This document shows positions 10,641-21,440 of a stretch of DNA of 64,000 nt, one piece after another. Each line of letters starts with the position of its first letter. The first letter of the stretch is position 1. Both the position numbers and the translations under genes were made by a program. The notes below the pieces were generated by a model. It saw nothing but the letters and a program-made list of their open reading frames with translations, was not told the origin of the DNA and searched no databases. Source of the stretch: Biomphalaria glabrata. Taxonomy: Eukaryota; Mollusca; Gastropoda; Planorbidae. The stretch lies in contig NC_074718.1 of the NCBI RefSeq assembly GCF_947242115.1, forward strand, positions 42,955,699-43,019,698. Direction: 5' to 3'.

Positions 10641-11999
10641 TATCATTTTTTTGTATATATTATGTTTGATAAAAGTTGTGTACATTCGAAGGTAGCCCAA
10701 GCGTTTTTTTAAGTAATACAATGTGTTTCATTATGTTGATGTCTGCTCTCTGTGATTTTATATTTATTATATATGGTTGTGATTTGGATTTTATATTCCT
10801 ATTATTATATATGTAAAAGGAAGTATAATTTTTTTATTGTTTGATAAAAACAAACAACTCAATAAATGTTTGTTGTCAGAGGATTTGTAGTTAAAATGAA
10901 AATGAAAACAGAGAACAGTGAGTCTCGTAATTTTTACAAAGTTTATAACAACTCACTCCGTCTGTCTGTCTGTCTGGTAAAAAGTTTGAACATGTTTTTT
11001 TTCTCCCATTTCCCATTCTCAGATCAAGTCAAAACTTTGCACAATTATTCATTGAATCTGACAAGACATGAATTATGGGAAAAAAAAAATAATAAGTTAA
11101 TTATTGGTGATTAATTATTTTGTTTTGAAAGCGAAATAAGGGAAATAAATGCTACTTGATGAGAGATATGACACGTTTTTCTCACAACTTCCCGTTCTCG
11201 GATCATGTTGAAATGTTGGATTAAATTTTTTTTTGTTCGGACTTATAGTCTGAGAGGCTTCTAAGCAGACTTGAACTCGCCCCGATAGGTTATTTACCGA
11301 CTGCCCTAACATTAAAAAATATGCCAAGCCACGGATCATTTGGAAAAAAAGGGGGGGGGGGTCCATGTAGTTTGACTTCAATAAACCACATCCGCTGTAA
11401 CCCTTTCCCTCCCCGGCATGTCGAGAAAAAAATGGAAAAGTAAATCGATAAGAAATAATCCTTGAATGTTTTATCCTCGTCAAGTGCAATGACTTCGGTC
11501 TCTATATTGCGACCCCACTTTGGTCATGTTTTGTTTCCCTACTGCTCAGTATATTTTTAATGTAAACAGAAACATTGATAAAATTAAAGACAGGCAACGA
11601 TGTCGATCTCTATAAGCAATGTGAATTAACTCCCTTAAAAAAAAAAAAAAACGTTTCTGATGCGCTTTTGCATAAATGGACGTCAAGTTATTATTATTTT
11701 TATTCTCATTATTCTAATCAATGTTACTGCTATAATTAATGTTATATATTTCGTTTGTATTTTAATTACTGAAATGTGTAATGCTTGTTTCATGAGTATT
11801 TCACTCTTGCCCAGCTATGAAATATACATGGGGTTCCAGTGTCTCAAACCCTAGTTGTTATGCTATGATATTCTATATGACAACTTAATATGTTTAATAT
11901 TCTAGTTACATAATATTAATGTTTACGACTTTCAAATATTTCGCTGTGTGTTGAGAAATCATGATGCATGAAATCTGGAAACCAATGTTGAGAAAAGGG
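10641..11999. other. AT-rich intergenic stretch
   Basis: No gene or assignable repeat is seen; it holds several homopolymer runs. Confidence 0.5.
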
Positions 12000-12275
12000 A
12001 GGCGCAGTGGCTGAGCGGTAAAGCGCTTAGCTTCCAAACCGGTGTTCCCGGGTTCGAATCTCTGTGAAGACTGGGTTTTAAATTTCGGGATCTTTGGGGC
12101 ACCTCTTTGAGTCCACACAGCTCAAATGGGTACCTGACATTAGTTGGGGAAAAGTAAAGGCGTTTGGTCATTGTGCTGGCCACATGACACCTTCGTTAAC
12201 CGTAGGCCACAGAAACAGATTACCTTGACATCTTCTGCCCTCTAGACCACAAGGTCTTACAGGGGAACATTACTT
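12000..12275 (+). mobile_element. tRNA-derived SINE, family 1 (best-preserved copy)
   Basis: The head has an A box (TGGCTGAGCGGTAAAGCGC) and a B box (GGGTTCGAATCTC). The body includes GTACCTGACATTAGTTGGGG and TGCTGGCCACATGACACC, and the 3' part ends in GGTCTTACAGGGGAAC. It is the reference for the other family-1 copies in this window. Confidence 0.88.
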
Positions 12276-12893
12276 AATACTTAGAAGAGCTCTTAATAAA
12301 ATTTTTATTGAATATTTTTACCATTTAAACAGAAGATGCAACTTTTGTTTTGCTAAGTCTGCAATGTATGAAATGGATACATCAAATTAAAAAAAACTAG
12401 CTTTAACCCTTGAATAGCCTAATTTGAATTATTAATATTTTTAAAAATAATCAAAAGGATAAATGAGTACTTTGGGGTTGTCTATAGGGGATTGCTAGGC
12501 TCGAGGGTACATATATATACTGCACTTGTGAACTTATACTTCTAATAGAAATTTATAGATCTAGATCTAGTTTACGACGCTACGCATATAGTGGTCTTAT
12601 AATGACCACACAAAAAAACTGGGTAGTTTGGAAACATTTTGAATCTATGAAGTATGAAAGACCGAAAAATGGAAAGTTTTGTATTTTTAATTTCACTTTA
12701 CAAAGTAAGATAACTGTGATGAGACGGAAGACTTTGAAATATATTCGAGTTATGTACCCTTGAAGATATTAATATACCAAATAAATATTTTCTTATACCT
12801 TGATAATTGTGTTTTGTTTATGCATTGTATATGCTTGTAAGCAAAGGCATCCCACAGAAAACGTGAGGGACGAATAACAAAATGGCACCTTAG

Positions 12894-12901
12894 CTATAGA
12901 T
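12894..12901 (+). repeat. Left target-site duplication of hAT element
   Basis: CTATAGAT here matches 14767-14774 exactly. The eight-base length and central TA fit hAT (Buster-type) insertion. Confidence 0.85.
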
Positions 12902-14766
12902 CAGGCATGTCAAACACGGCGTTCGGGGGTCGCATGCGTCCCGCGACCACTTTTGCGTGCGGCCCGCTTAGCCACCCAAAAATTATCAAAATAATGTTAA
13001 ACTGTTACGCTGGAAAATAAGAGATGACAAGCTACTTGAATCGAAAAATAGTATTTGTTAAACTGAACAACGAGAGTGAGTCTGCAGTGAAAGCCAGCTA
13101 CATTCTGTCAAACTTAATTGCAAGCCATAGCAAATCATTTAGTGAAAGGGATTTTATGAAGGAGTGTGTCGTTAAAGCTGAGGAAGTAATTTGTCCAGAA
13201 AAGATGAAAGCATTCAAAAAAAATAGCGTTAACTAGGAACACTGTGGTAGATAGAATAAATGGCATGACAGTCAGATTGCGTGAACAAGTAAAGATTTTG
13301 AATTATTTTCATTGGCGCTCCATGAGTCAACTGATGTAACGGGTGTAGCACAGTTTGCTATATTCATACGGGCCTGTGACAGGAATTTTGACATACATGA
13401 GGAGCTACTTGAGTTCTGTTCTATGCATGTTCTATGCATAACACCACAACAAGCGAGGATGTTTTTGAGAAATTAGAGGAGCTGATATTGCAATAGGCTA
13501 CAATTTATCTTTGGTAAAGCTAGCTAGTGTAACAACGGATGGCGGACCAACCATGAAAGGAAATGGTTTTGATGCAAAGTTACTTGCAAAAAATAAGAGA
13601 GACTGATGCTAAGTTTAAATGTCCTCATTTCCATCATTCACCAAGAAACATTCTGCGCAAAGCAATTAAAGTTCCAACATGTCATAAGACCGGTTTCAGT
13701 CGAAAGTTTAAATCATCGCCAATTTTCAATGTTTCTGGATGGCATTGGAAACGAATTTGATTGTATTCCTTACTACACAGAAGTCCGCTGGCTCTCATGT
13801 CATAAAGTATTGAAGAGATTTTTTGCACTGCTTGAGGAAATTGTATTGTATCTGAACATGAAAGGTGAACCTGTTGAACATTTCCAAACTGACGAATGGG
13901 TTCAGGATTGGGCATTAGCAGTTGATCCCACTGGTCACCTGCAAGACTTGAATTTGAAACTTCAAAGTAAAAACAAAATTGTCACAACTGAGTGTAATCG
14001 TGTGAAGTGCTTACAAGCAAAATTACAACTGTAGATAAACCAAATATGAAGAGAAAATCTTGTTCACTTCTCAACGTGTCAGGAACTAAACAGATTAAAT
14101 ACGGCTACAACATTTGTTAAATATGTCTTACACCTGTAATCGTTAGTAGATGCTTTCAATGGCCGTTTTTCGTGACTTCGTTCCGTACGAGCAAGAATTT
14201 TCGTTGTTTGTATCTCCATTTTCATTTGCTCCTGACTATGCTGCTGGTAATGTGCCACTAGAGCTGATAGAATAGCAGTCAGATTCTTTGTTGAACTCGA
14301 AGTGCCAAAATTTTACAGTTACTTACCCTGAACGGTACGTTGAATTGCGGAAATCTGCAGCCAGAATTCTTGCTGTTTGCAAGCACTGATCTCTGTGAGC
14401 AGATCTTTTCCATAATGAAAGCTACAAAAGCTCCTCACCGTTCAAGATTATCTCATCTAAATTTGTCATCAGTGATGAAAGTATCAGTGGAAAACAAACT
14501 TCAACATGACATTAAAAAGCGTGTTTTTTTTCAAAGATGTCAAGCATCAGGACAAAGAAAATAACGCGTAAACATAGTCATTTTTTATTACCAAATAGTA
14601 CTACAAATTCAGCTAGCTAAGGGACAGGTATTCTTGTATCCTATTGAATTGTTTCTAATTTACATAAAACTAGTAGGCTTTTGTGCAACTGATTTTTGGC
14701 TGCGGCCCCTCAGGTTATAGTAAGTTTTTATGTGGCCCATACACCTTAATGAGTTTAACATGCCTG
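12902..14766 (+). mobile_element. hAT (Buster-like) DNA transposon, decayed transposase
   Basis: The ends CAGGCATGTCAAAC and GTTTAACATGCCTG are inverted repeats, and CTATAGAT flanks both sides exactly, so both termini survive (1865 bp). Inside, the plus strand reads as a transposase like that domesticated in GTF2IRD2/ZBED proteins. An N-terminal part (KASYILSNLIASHSKSFSE, 13090-13150) is followed by LTRNTVVDRI (about 13220). Then comes a middle block with SVTTDGGPTMKG (about 13530) and a C-terminal dimerisation part with FSIMKATKAPHRSRLSHLNL (14408-14467). At least five frame changes or stops separate these pieces, for example a shift at the A-run near 13217, so it is not functional. Parts are also rearranged or lost relative to the family. 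Confidence 0.88.
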
Positions 14767-14850
14767 CTATAGATCAAATTGAGAAATGTAACCATTCAAA
14801 TCACAAATGTAAATAATTCTATACATTATTTTTAACTTGATTCAGTTATG

Positions 14851-15075
14851 GTTAAGCGCTTGGCTTCCAAACCTGGGGTCCCGGGTTCGAATCTATGTGA
14901 AGACTGGGATTTTGAATTTCGGGATTTTTAGGGCTAGGCTCTAATGGAAATTTAAAGGCGTTTGGTCGTTGTGCTGGCCACATGACAACCTTCTAGATAA
15001 CCGTTTTCCAAAGAAACAGATGACCTTAACATCATCTGTCCTATAGATTGCGAGGTCTGATAGGACTACATTACT
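14851..15075 (+). mobile_element. tRNA-derived SINE, family 1, 5'-truncated
   Basis: It starts within the head (TTAAGCGCTTGGCTTCCAAA), keeps the B box GGTTCGAATC and the distal CTGGCCACATGACA block, but lacks about 60 bp of the middle compared with 12000-12275. Confidence 0.75.
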
Positions 15076-15267
15076 TTTTGTTTCTGTCAAATTGCTAGTT
15101 ATAATGCAGAGATAAAGAATTTTTTTATAATAAGTAACTATTTGACATTGGAATTAAAGACTTCAAGTGAACTTTTTTAAATATAGTTTTTTTATAGTTT
15201 AAAATACAGGTTACTTGTTTTGCATATTTAAAATATACTTAGCTAAGGTATGTAAAGACAATCGAAG

Positions 15268-15515
15268 GTTTCCAAACCTGGGGTCCTGGGTTCGAATCTA
15301 TGTGAAGACTGGGATTTTGAATTCCGGGATTTTTAGGACGCCCCTGAGTCCACCCAACTCTAATGGGTACCTGACTTTTGTTGGGGAATGTAAGGTGGTT
15401 GGTCGCTGTGCTGGCCACACGACACCCTGCTCGATAACTGTTGTCCTAAGAAACCGATGACATTAACCTCATCTGCCCGATAGATCGCGAGGTCTGATAG
15501 GACTACATTACTATA
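15268..15515 (+). mobile_element. tRNA-derived SINE, family 1, 5'-truncated
   Basis: The copy begins at TTTCCAAACCTGGGGTCC and keeps the B box, the GGTACCTGAC block and the 3' CTGATAGGACTACA end. That end closely matches the neighbouring copy at 14851, and similar flanks (GGTTACTTGTTTTGCATAT) follow both, so the pair may be a local duplication. Confidence 0.75.
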
Positions 15516-15519
15516 TTTT

Positions 15520-16526
15520 CTGTCATGTTGCTAATTCAGAGAGACAGATTTTTTTTTCAAGAATTTGTAATATTTGTTGGATATCCAGATGTAGAACTAA
15601 AGAAAGTAGGTAAAACTTTTTTAAATCTTTCTTTTTATAGTTTAAAATATAGGTTACTTGTTTTGCATATTTAGAATATACTTCGCTAAGATAGTCGACG
15701 GATTGAAGATGAGTGATCTATTGAAGCTATATTGATTATCAATGTTATGTCAAGGCCCTGGTCGATTCACACATTCATTCATCACTTGATGTCAAAATGG
15801 TCGATACTCTCTTTTCTTTTCTATGCAAAAAAAAATGTTTTTGGGGTCAAAATTTAGTTTTACTTTGTAGATCTATTATTCTATGCATTTCGCAGATCTT
15901 TGTCTACATTGACAGCAAGTCTTCAAGCCGTATTTCTCAATGTAACTAATTTTTAAAAAAAAATATGCACAAACCCCAACACAGGCCACACAACGAAAAG
16001 TGGTATGTAAAAACTTCAGATTTACTGTACTTTCTTAGACGAGTCTTTTACCCAAGATCTGTGTGCTTTTTACATCTAGCTTATCTTGAAAGGGAAACTC
16101 CGAAGGTTTTTCAAGTTTGAGTTATTGACATATTTAAATTCTGCGTGAAAAGTTGTAATAGTAAACATTTTACCATTTTTTTTATTTAAATGCTTAGAAA
16201 CATTTACATTGAATAAATTAGTCAGTAAATTCTTGACATCTCAAAAAAACGGGATTATTTGAGATTTTGTTTTAAGCTAGTTCATACGTCACTTGTCTCA
16301 ACAAAACTGAAAGAGAAACTACATTTAACCAATCGTATCGTTTCATTCTTACAGTAGCTGTTAGGCTTAGTGACGGCCTAGTCCAGATCTGTGATACAGT
16401 TATATATATATATATATTTGTATAAATAGATCTAAAAGCATTGGATAACCAACTCGAGAAAAAAAGTTACATTTTTCATCTAAGCCTTTCCCTGTCCCAA
16501 GAAGTAAATAGATCGTGTGTCGGACT
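15520..16526. other. AT-rich intergenic stretch
   Basis: No gene is seen. The first 150 bp resemble the flank between the two SINE copies just upstream. Confidence 0.5.
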
Positions 16527-17270
16527 CAGGGCCGGTCTTAGGACACTGCAACCTATGCGGCCGCAGTGGGCCCGCACTTTCATAGGCCCCGCGATAATTC
16601 TAAATGTAAATTATTAAATTAAACCATTTTAACCTATTATTAAAGGTTTTTTGAAATTCTCATAAAATTGTAAAATGTAAGAAAAAGTCATGAAAATCTC
16701 CTGAAATTATTAAAATCTTCTGAAAACTGATGCAAATCTCCTTAAAAACAGACACAATTGTCATTCAGGGTGTCATTCAATTAGGTAAACGTCAATCCTT
16801 TTAGCAATTGAAAAAACAAAACGTCATAGTCAGCTTTACATTTGATAAAAATGTAATAATTAGCCGAATTTTAACCAAAACATCAAGTTCAAATTCTTAA
16901 GTTACTTTAATAGTCACTGGCATACAAAAATAGTTCTAAATCATAGACGGTATGTTACATAGTCAATGCTCTAAATCTATCTTTAAAAGAAACAACAAAA
17001 GCGATATTTTGATAGTCGATAGTAGAAATCTAAAAGGCAGATCTGAATGTTGATCGGCTTTTTGTTGGAAAAACGACTATCTACTGTTGATGGCTCATAA
17101 AATTAATTTGACAGTGGTTTTGTACTAAGTAAAGAATGAATAAAATGCAAAGACGAATTTATTTTCTAATACAAAATCTTAATTTTCACTTATTATCTTT
17201 ATCACAACCCAGAATAGGCCCCGCTCCATCCGTTTCGCCTAGGGCCCCGCAATCTCTTGGACAGGCCCTG
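16527..17270 (+). mobile_element. MITE-like element with CAGGGCC ends
   Basis: It begins CAGGGCCGGTCTTAGG and ends GGACAGGCCCTG. Subterminal blocks CACTTTCATAGGCCCCGC and CGCCTAGGGCCCCGC mark the family, also found at 36822, 40700 and 56967. Only a 5-bp GGACT repeat flanks both ends here. It is 744 bp with no coding. Confidence 0.7.
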
Positions 17271-17564
17271 GGACTGATTCGAACAAACTGGTCAGTGTAA
17301 GGCTAGTCGAGACTACGTGTAGTCGGTCATGACAAGACAACCAAGCGATAGTGTTTGTTGTGTGTTGAGTGGTCAGGCGAGAAGATACACATTACCGTGG
17401 TTAGTCAAGCATGTAAATCTACTTTTAATACGCATTTTTTTGCTTTGCATACAAGATCCTAGATCTAACTGCATAGACGAAGATATATTTATTTTACATG
17501 AATGGAAACTTTGCCGTATCGGCCCCAGAAGTGGTCCACCTAAAAAGACAAGTTTAAATATCAG

Positions 17565-17725
17565 AATGAAATTCTATCAAAGGCAAATGACAGAGAAGAA
17601 TGGAGAAAGAAGGTTGACAGATCTCGTATGGTGCCCCAACGGTCCAGCAGACCAAGGGATAGGTGAAAGTGACTGTGAAGTTAGATGTGAATCTGGCCTA
17701 ACTGATGTCTTAGAATGATTTAAAA
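17565..17725 (+). mobile_element. Possible LINE C-terminal remnant
   Basis: One frame reads ANDREEWRKKVDRSRMVPQR then SSRPRDR and a stop, a pattern I associate with the end of LINE ORF2 proteins. It is short and the assignment is tentative. Confidence 0.35.
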
Positions 17726-17775
17726 TTCAGGAAATAAACACACAAACAAATGTAAATATTACGTTGATGAATTGT

Positions 17776-17781
17776 TTTATT
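17776..17781 (-). promoter_or_regulatory. Candidate polyadenylation signal of acid ceramidase
   Basis: AATAAA on the minus strand lies about 155 bp past the stop codon at 17935-17937. It is the best-placed signal seen downstream of the gene. Confidence 0.5.
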
Positions 17782-17934
17782 TCATACAATAGATCTAGTA
17801 ATAAAGAACTATATACAAAAGATGAATTTAGCAAATATCCAATGATACTCTGAGATGAAATAAGATAACTTAATAACAAAATGCCGCCCCATTAGGCCAA
17901 GTCAACGAGCCATGCAGTCCCATCAAGTGCATGT

Positions 17935-18024
17935 CTACCATGGAGGGCAGGGGTCCTGACAGTTTTGTATGTATGTCTCCAGCTGTCCTGTGCTGACCCT
18001 CATAAGGGCGGTGTAGGTTGTACC
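17935..18024 (-). CDS. ASAH1: Acid ceramidase exon 13 (stop)
   Basis: Twenty-nine codons and TAG. The reading [20 protein letters not shown] continues to CQDPCPPW, the C-terminal disulfide pair typical of acid ceramidase. The longer open frame on this strand here is out of phase and not used. Confidence 0.93.
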   Translation of the reverse strand, partial: GTTYTALMRVSTGQLETYIQNCQDPCPPW

Positions 18025-21000
18025 CTGTAAACGCAAAGAGGAAAATTAAATCGAACATTGATTACAAGAGGGAGAAGGAGCAGGACAAAAAAATGAACAT
18101 AAACAATGTGATCAAAACATTTCACGCCAAAACATCCCCTGCGCCAAAACGGCTGCGCCAAAACGGCTGTGCCAAAACTGCTGCGCCATAACAGCTGCGC
18201 CATAACGGCTGCGCCATAACGTCCCGCTTCGGGGCCGAATCGTGAACCATTAAGAGTTTAGATATAAAATCAGTTTCTTCATTTTGAAAGAACCTAGCAC
18301 AGTTGCCTTTCTATTATGTAACAGAAACAAAGGGAATGTACTCTCAAAACACGCGTTTCCAATTCCTCTTATTATTAGTCTAATTCATGGGAGGATGGAC
18401 TTGGATTTCAAAAACGACTCTTAACGATTTTTCTATAAATTTAACAGTCTATGTATATCTTAGGGAAAAAATACTTGGGAAAAAGATACTAGTTTATTGA
18501 CATCAAAGGGAAAACTCTGGTTTGACCGTCATAATATTAGAAAGTATAATCATCTTGAAAATAAAATTTGGTCTAATATAAGCACCTAGTTCCACTTCCC
18601 CCTTTTCAGACCTTGCGACCTATAAGGCAAATGATGTTTAGGTCATCTGTGTCTTTGGTTAACGGCTAACGAGCAGGGTGTCACGTGGCCAGGACAACGA
18701 CCAACCGCCTTTACTTTCCCCAACTAAAGTCAGGTACCCATTAAGAGTTGGGTGAACTTAGGGGAGCCCTAACGATTCCGAAATTCCAGTCTTCACCGAG
18801 ATTCGAACCCAGGTGCCCAGTTTCGGAAGCCAAGCGCTTAACTTCTTAGCCGACGCGCCTAATATAAGCACGAGTCAGTGGGAATTCCCGCATGTATTCA
18901 GTAAGGAGTTGAACGAATCAATCAACGTGCGGGACAAATTTGCGCGCCGTTTTATGTAGAAATCTTTAGATGTACTGATAGAGTTAATTTGTCATAATAT
19001 AAATGTGTATATGATACTTAAGCAATTTACCTATGCATAATATCAAACCTATACCAAGACTCAGGATTCTAATCTAGACAACTGTCTTTGAATGGATCTA
19101 TATTACCATTGTATCGCAAAACTAGATTTTGCCACACCTTGCATAGATTTATACTTGGGCGTAACCAGGTTATCTTCTTATCTTTTATAATACAGACGTT
19201 ACTTCAAAAAAGATGATTACGTCCTACGCGTCATGCATTTAGTCATGCATATTAACCAATGACTTAAATTCTGCCAAGTCACTGATTTTCCTGGCTAGCT
19301 CAGGCAACCCCATTCTATGCTCTAATAGCGCTAGGGAAGAAGGAGCATTTGTATAAATTTGCCCTAGCATATGGAATGAGGAATGTGCCTTTATCTTTGT
19401 GTCTTTCTGGGTATTGTATTAGATTTTGTTTTTGTATTTGAAGCTTATGGTTCAGAGGGTGTGGGGGAATTTGTGTCTCGGCAAAAATGTTCCTTTTTTT
19501 AAAAATCTAACATTCATTAGTTATTAGAAGCAAAAAGAATCGCTTCATAGTGAAGAAATTTAGAAAAAAAAAATAAATTTTGTTACTTGTTATGTTAGGG
19601 AAATAAATATAAAATGATGGATCCAGTAACAAAGTATGTAATGATGATGGTGTGTGTTTCTGATACAGTTCTATAAAAAATAAAAAAAATAATAATTAGG
19701 GGGACTCATTAGTTCAGAATTCAACTAATACCTCGCCCTTACCTTATTTAGAACCGGCCTCGTTGATAACACATTAAACAAACCAGAGAAACCAACATTC
19801 TGAAATACAATTACACAAACTGTAAGAATGAACTTGTTGTTTTTCAGCGTCGGTATCATGTTATCGTGGGTTGTGTTACTGACAAGTGAACGGCTTTAAA
19901 ATCATCGAGAGTATTCTACAGCTTACAATTAAAGGTCGATCTTATCGCAAACTGAATGGACATTTTTGTCGTTATTGAAGATGTCAAAGACGAAAAAGTG
20001 TAGACAATCTTAATCTTAGATTATTGAAAGTTTAGTTTAGCAAACCATAATTATTGCAATTAAAAAAAAAAAGGTATTTTGTTTAGTTTTCTAAGGTTGT
20101 ATTCATCTGTTACTGTTATAACCAGGTTTGTATACTGAGACAATGACGGTCTATCAAATGTTCCTAAATTAGTTACTTTTCAAACAGACTCTAACATGGC
20201 TCAAATCGCCTGGCCTGCTTTTAGAGGCCAGGTATTTTTTCTTATGAGCTGTAAACCTTCCTTTCTTATCTTATAAGTTATAAACCTTCCTTTCTTATCT
20301 TATAAGTTATAAATCTTCCTTTCTTATCTTATAAGTTATAAACCTTCCTTTCTTATCTTATAAGTTATAAACCTTCATTTCTTGTCTTATAAGTTATAAA
20401 TCTTCCTTTCTCATCTTATAAGTTATAAACCTTCCTTTCTTATCTTATAAGTTATAAATCTTCCTTTCTTATTTTATAAGTTATAAACCTTCCTTTCTTA
20501 TCGTATAAGTTATAAACCTTCTTTTCTTGTCTATAAGTTATAAACCTTCCTTTCTTATCTTATAAGTTATAAACCTTCCTTTCTTGTCTATAAGTTATAA
20601 ACCTTCCTTTCTTGTCTATAAGTTATAAACCTTCCTTTCTTGTCTATAAGTTATAAACCTTCCTTTCTTGTCGTATAAATTATAAGCCGTTTCCTATCTT
20701 ATAATTTATAAACCTTTCTTTCTTATCTTATAAGCTACACACTTTCCTTCATGCTCTAATTGTAGCACTAGAGAGTAAAGAGGACTTGTACGAATTTGTC
20801 CTAGCATATGTAATAATAAATTAACCATTATTTTTGTGTCTTTATGATGTCAAGGCCATCGACAATGCTTCCACTGACAGATGAGGCGTGACTACCTGGC
20901 GCCTCTGTAACCGGAAGTTTGAGGTAGATAAGGCAGCCAATGTTAAACAGTCTACGAGGCAACTAGCAACTTGATAATTTGGCAGTCCTGTGATACATAG

Positions 21001-21409
21001 TGAGCTAGGTCTATGATACTCACAATTTGACCCATCTTCTGCATGCATGTATGCGCAGGTGTTCTGCGGTCATCTATAAAAGGTGGAGGGTTCCAATGGT
21101 CATAGTTGGTTTCCAGAATGTACCAGATGGACGCATTCCTCATTGTCCACGTGTCCAGGTTGTCCACCCTATCTCTGGTAATAACAACGCCCTGCGAAAG
21201 TTTTGGTCAACACATGAAGTTTAGATTTAAATACAAAACAGTGTTTGAACGTGTTTGTCATTAGAGAATTCAACAAGGGGAGATAAACATATATATATAT
21301 ATATATATATATGGTATGTTTGCCAATGGACTGTAACTCTAAATAGTCCTATTTTAGTAGGACCTGTTTATTCTTTTTAAATAGCTCCAAAAGAAACTAA
21401 ACATAAACA

Positions 21410-21440
<31 letters not shown>

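Noticed and set aside
12011-12070. Possible functional tRNA gene
   Set aside because: A and B boxes are present, but the cloverleaf is imperfect and the block continues into a SINE body shared by about a dozen copies.
17870-18058. 62-codon minus-strand frame over the last acid ceramidase exon
   Set aside because: Out of phase with the conserved C-terminus; the other frame ends CQDPCPPW and joins exon 12 in phase.
20842-21048. Continuation of acid ceramidase exon 11 past its donor
   Set aside because: After the GTGAGT at 21023 the peptide no longer resembles the family, and exon 12 is found at 19743-19799.
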